Shown here: positions 22,025 to 23,585 of the stretch, piece after piece | Position numbering within the stretch: the stretch's first letter is position 1 | Layout: each line of letters starts with the position of its first letter | Assembly: GCA_015061765.1 (NCBI GenBank) | Contig: SUVZ01000011.1 | Coordinates: 1 to 23,585, forward strand | Reading direction: 5' to 3' | DNA length: 23,585 nt | DNA from: Lentisphaerota bacterium | GTDB taxonomy: Bacteria; Verrucomicrobiota; Kiritimatiellia; RFP12; UBA1067 | Translations under genes and position numbers: made by a program | Notes under the pieces: generated by a model | What the model saw: only the letters and a program-made list of their open reading frames with translations | What the model was told of the DNA's origin: nothing | Databases searched by the model: none

Positions 22025-23585
22025 TTAGCGGATGCTGAACACTGTTCCTACAGGATCAAGCCAGCACTGGTAGCAGCCGAGATCCACCTTCCCGTCCCGC
22101 ATCCTGAGATACTTGCCGCCGTCTTCCGTATGGCGGATGTCGTACGCGCCAGTCATCCAATCCTCAACGGTTCCCCTGCCTATCGCCTCGGAGGTTCTCC
22201 GGAGGGCATAGGGATGTTTCAAATCCCGATACTCCTGAAACTTCGGATCGTTCGAGCTTATCAGCCCTGTGCAGCTTTGCGCCTGTGTCGTTCCGACCCC
22301 TCCCGGACCGATCATGCAGTTCTCGATATGCAGATTCGCTTCGTTTGGCGAACTGTACTGAGGATGCATATTCCAGTCGTTCCTCGGATTCGACAGCTGC
22401 CTGTTCCGGCAGATTATCGTATTCTTGAGGTATAGGGCGGTGACATTCTCGTTCGTTTTGAAACCGCCAAACATGCATGTGTTGGTGTTGTCCACGATCG
22501 TGCAGTTCACGACATTCACAGGCTCGCCCACCTTGTCGCTCTTGAGTACGGAATACGCCAGATTGCCGTGGATGAGACAGTTTGTCAGCGAAAAGACAGT
22601 TCCAAGGTTATTGGCGAAAAGCCTGTAGGTGTCGGATACAGTATTCGTATTGATGAACGTTCCGTTGGTGTACACATTCGCACCTTCGGGAAGTTCCCAT
22701 GTGCCGTCATAGTCTTTCACCACGCAATCCGTAACTGCGCCGGGAGACGTCAACGACGCATCGCTGATAACACATCTTGTGAGCGATTTTGTGCCTCTAA
22801 GGTTGTGGTAGAAAAGCGGCGAGACGTTGTTGGATATTACGCAATCCTCCGCAAGACCCCAGTTTAGCGACGCGCCTACCCGCGCGAAATTGTCGCGGAT
22901 TGTGCAGTTGTAGAACCATGTCCTTTCGCCTGCGCCACCCGATCTGTCTTCGGTGGAAATCTCCAGAGCACAGGCGTTTCCGGCAACGAGCGAATCGTAG
23001 ACGACGCATTTCCCCTCTTCGGAAGCGCAACATCCTCCGCCCTTGACTTTATCCGTCTCGACAAGAGCCCGTGCAGTGTTGTGCACGATGTCGCATCCGT
23101 AAACCGTAGAGTCGGAAATGCCGCCCCCGTCGATCGCGACATTGTTCGAGATTATGCAGTCATACACCTTGGTTGCAGACGCAATCCCCCCGCCCAATTT
23201 GGCTATATTGCCTACAATGACGCAGTTTGTGATGCCATCTTTGAGTTCCCACTTGACGCCACCGCCATTTCCCTCCGTCATGTTTTCGGCAATGCGCACA
23301 CCGGACAGACGCGCGCTCGTCGCGCCGCCGCCACCACTTTTCGCGGTGTTACCGCGAACCTCTCCGCCAAATACGCCATGAGAGTAGTATATTCCGCCTC
23401 CATTCCCGTCGGAATGGCATTTTTCGACGATGCAATCGTACAGGAAGGGATAGTACACCCCGCCCCCGTTCCCTTTCGATTGGCAGCAGGTGACGACAAC
23501 ATTGGAAAGCGACGATCCTTCGTTGCGGGCGCAAACGCCGCCGCCACCCACATTGCCGACGGTGCGGCAGCCGTTGGAGATGGTG
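22025..23585 (-). CDS. Right-handed beta-helix surface/secreted protein, N-terminus beyond window
   Basis: About 519 residues are visible and the frame is open at the right edge. The sequence consists of degenerate turns of roughly 20-28 residues with GGG(I/V) and 'C-I--N-A' patterns, for example GNIAKLGGGIASATKVYDCI and NNVAIDGGGISDSTVYGCDI. This is typical of right-handed parallel beta-helices and resembles chlamydial Pmp-type repeats. The C-terminus reads RMRDGKVDLGCYQCWLDPVG, an ending I associate with beta-helix proteins of gut PVC bacteria. No catalytic motif or anchor is visible. It could be an adhesin or a polysaccharide-binding/lyase-like protein. The next gene starts 30 nt downstream with its own Shine-Dalgarno, so it probably heads the glycosidase operon. 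Confidence 0.8.
   Translation of the reverse strand, partial: TISNGCRTVGNVGGGGVCARNEGSSLSNVVVTCCQSKGNGGGVYYPFLYDCIVEKCHSDGNGGGIYYSHGVFGGEVRGNTAKSGGGGATSARLSGVRIAENMTEGNGGGVKWELKDGITNCVIVGNIAKLGGGIASATKVYDCIISNNVAIDGGGISDSTVYGCDIVHNTARALVETDKVKGGGCCASEEGKCVVYDSLVAGNACALEISTEDRSGGAGERTWFYNCTIRDNFARVGASLNWGLAEDCVISNNVSPLFYHNLRGTKSLTRCVISDASLTSPGAVTDCVVKDYDGTWELPEGANVYTNGTFINTNTVSDTYRLFANNLGTVFSLTNCLIHGNLAYSVLKSDKVGEPVNVVNCTIVDNTNTCMFGGFKTNENVTALYLKNTIICRNRQLSNPRNDWNMHPQYSSPNEANLHIENCMIGPGGVGTTQAQSCTGLISSNDPKFQEYRDLKHPYALRRTSEAIGRGTVEDWMTGAYDIRHTEDGGKYLRMRDGKVDLGCYQCWLDPVGTVFSIR

Overview
All recognisable genes in this 23.6 kb window lie on the minus strand. The window has two halves. The GC-rich coding style, lpxK (lipid A synthesis, so an outer membrane), many signal peptides on glycan-active enzymes, and a Gly-rich right-handed beta-helix surface protein suggest a Gram-negative, glycan-degrading bacterium. 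My best guess is a gut member of the PVC group (Kiritimatiellota or Lentisphaerota). This is inference from gene content; there is no rRNA or marker gene to confirm it.

Left half (1-10.4 kb): a restriction/defence island, partly alive and partly a graveyard. An AT-rich IS30-family element enters at the left edge and has truncated a GIY-YIG/DEAH helicase gene. The helicase reading frame continues without a stop into the transposase. The helicase was the third gene of a tightly overlapping operon: a 'restriction subunit M'-like protein, a DUF1016/YhcG PD-(D/E)XK nuclease, then the helicase. Upstream is an intact Fic protein, preceded by a 43-codon stub that looks like the N-terminus of a type I restriction HsdR. 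Next comes a former type III restriction operon, mod-fic-res. All three genes keep their N- and C-termini but have lost their catalytic middles, and the fic reading frame also breaks at an (AG)6 tract. An intact Mrr-type (type IV) restriction enzyme follows. Then comes a stretch of debris holding a second copy of the YhcG C-terminal tail and repeats of island promoter/start regions.

Right half (10.4-23.6 kb): chromosomal and glycan-related genes. In minus-strand transcription order (right to left) these are: a partial beta-helix surface/secreted protein, a secreted barrel-type putative glycosidase with a C-terminal binding domain, a GH106-like secreted hydrolase, rlmB (23S rRNA methyltransferase), a secreted glycerophosphodiester phosphodiesterase, a GH27 alpha-galactosidase with a C-terminal binding module, a secreted SGNH hydrolase, a small unknown gene, an exported lysozyme/SLT-like protein, and lpxK. 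The secreted enzymes are consistent with breakdown of galactose- and rhamnose-containing host or plant glycans.

Regulation: most gene groups start with an extended -10 element (TGnTATAAT) and no clear -35. For lpxK and rlmB this element ends 8 and 7 nt before the ATG, so their mRNAs should be leaderless. No tRNA, rRNA, CRISPR array or convincing rho-independent terminator was seen.
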